6,221 bases of DNA from QPIN01 sp964399475 (GTDB taxonomy: Bacteria; Pseudomonadota; Gammaproteobacteria; Methylococcales; Methylomonadaceae), in the NCBI GenBank assembly GCA_964399475.1, contig CAYNRB010000188.1:1-6221 (forward strand), read 5' to 3'. Under the pieces are notes generated by a model. It had not been told where the DNA came from. It saw nothing but the letters and a program-made list of their open reading frames with translations, and did not search any database. A program made the position numbers and the translations under genes. Shown here piece by piece: positions 6,177-6,221 of the stretch. Numbering within the stretch: position 1 is the first letter of the stretch; each line of letters starts with the position of its first letter.

Positions 6177-6221
6177 ACAAAAAAGGCAGATGCCAAAGTC
6201 ATTTCTAATGCTTCGGGAGCT
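6173..6221 (-). CDS. possible 3' end of an upstream minus-strand gene
   Basis: Reading leftward from 6220, one frame is open to a TAG at 6175-6173 and gives APEALEMTLASAFFV. It would place the end of an upstream co-oriented gene about 150 bp before the response regulator. The composition looks protein-like, but only 15 residues are visible. Another minus frame is also open over most of this stretch, and a short plus-strand ATG frame (6190 onward) cannot be excluded. No family can be assigned. Confidence 0.25.
   Translation of the reverse strand, partial: APEALEMTLASAFFV

Noticed and set aside
6183..6200. GGCATCTGCC followed by TTTTTT on the minus strand, resembling a terminator
   Set aside because: The stem is only 3-4 bp with a 2-4 nt loop, too weak for an intrinsic terminator; it may also lie within the end of a coding frame.

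Overview
This is an AT-rich bacterial chromosomal window. Every confident gene lies on the minus strand, so the genes read right to left. The domain types (a response regulator with GGDEF and EAL domains, a metallo-beta-lactamase protein with cyclic-nucleotide-binding domains, a class II aldolase-like protein) and the dispersed hairpin repeats fit an AT-rich gammaproteobacterium with a large signalling repertoire. A methylotroph-like lineage is possible, but that is an impression and not something the sequence proves. There are no rRNA, tRNA, CRISPR, transposase or phage genes.

Layout from right to left, in the direction of transcription. (1) 6173-6221 may be the tail of an upstream minus-strand gene. 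(2) 6026-6172 is a leader or intergenic region. It holds one copy of a hairpin repeat (element B, 6062-6143), a perfect 16S anti-Shine-Dalgarno-like octamer on the minus strand, and a possible 38-codon plus-strand ORF. (3) 3503-6025 encodes an 840-residue response regulator: REC, GAF-like, PAS, degenerate GGDEF (NSDEF), then an EAL domain with its expected catalytic residues. (4) 3353-3502 is intergenic and carries a 13-bp stem-loop plus several TTGAATT-type motifs. (5) 992-3352 encodes a 786-residue protein with an unrecognised N-terminal region, an MBL-fold hydrolase domain and two cyclic-nucleotide-binding-like domains. (6) 865-997 is a larger copy of the same repeat (element A), a nearly continuous hairpin whose outer arm overlaps the stop codon of the MBL gene. 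(7) 119-772 encodes a class II aldolase/adducin-family protein with a complete set of metal ligands. (8) 1-59 is the beginning of a further minus-strand ORF cut by the window edge.

The central pair is the most interesting part. A phosphorylation-controlled protein, probably a c-di-GMP phosphodiesterase, lies just upstream of an MBL-fold enzyme carrying two cNMP-binding-like domains. Together they could form a small second-messenger module in which REC phosphorylation, GTP or c-di-GMP, and a cyclic nucleotide are all read at one locus. That link is inferred from adjacency and domain content only. The aldolase has no obvious biochemical tie to the pair, and the repeat between it and the MBL gene suggests it may be a separate unit.
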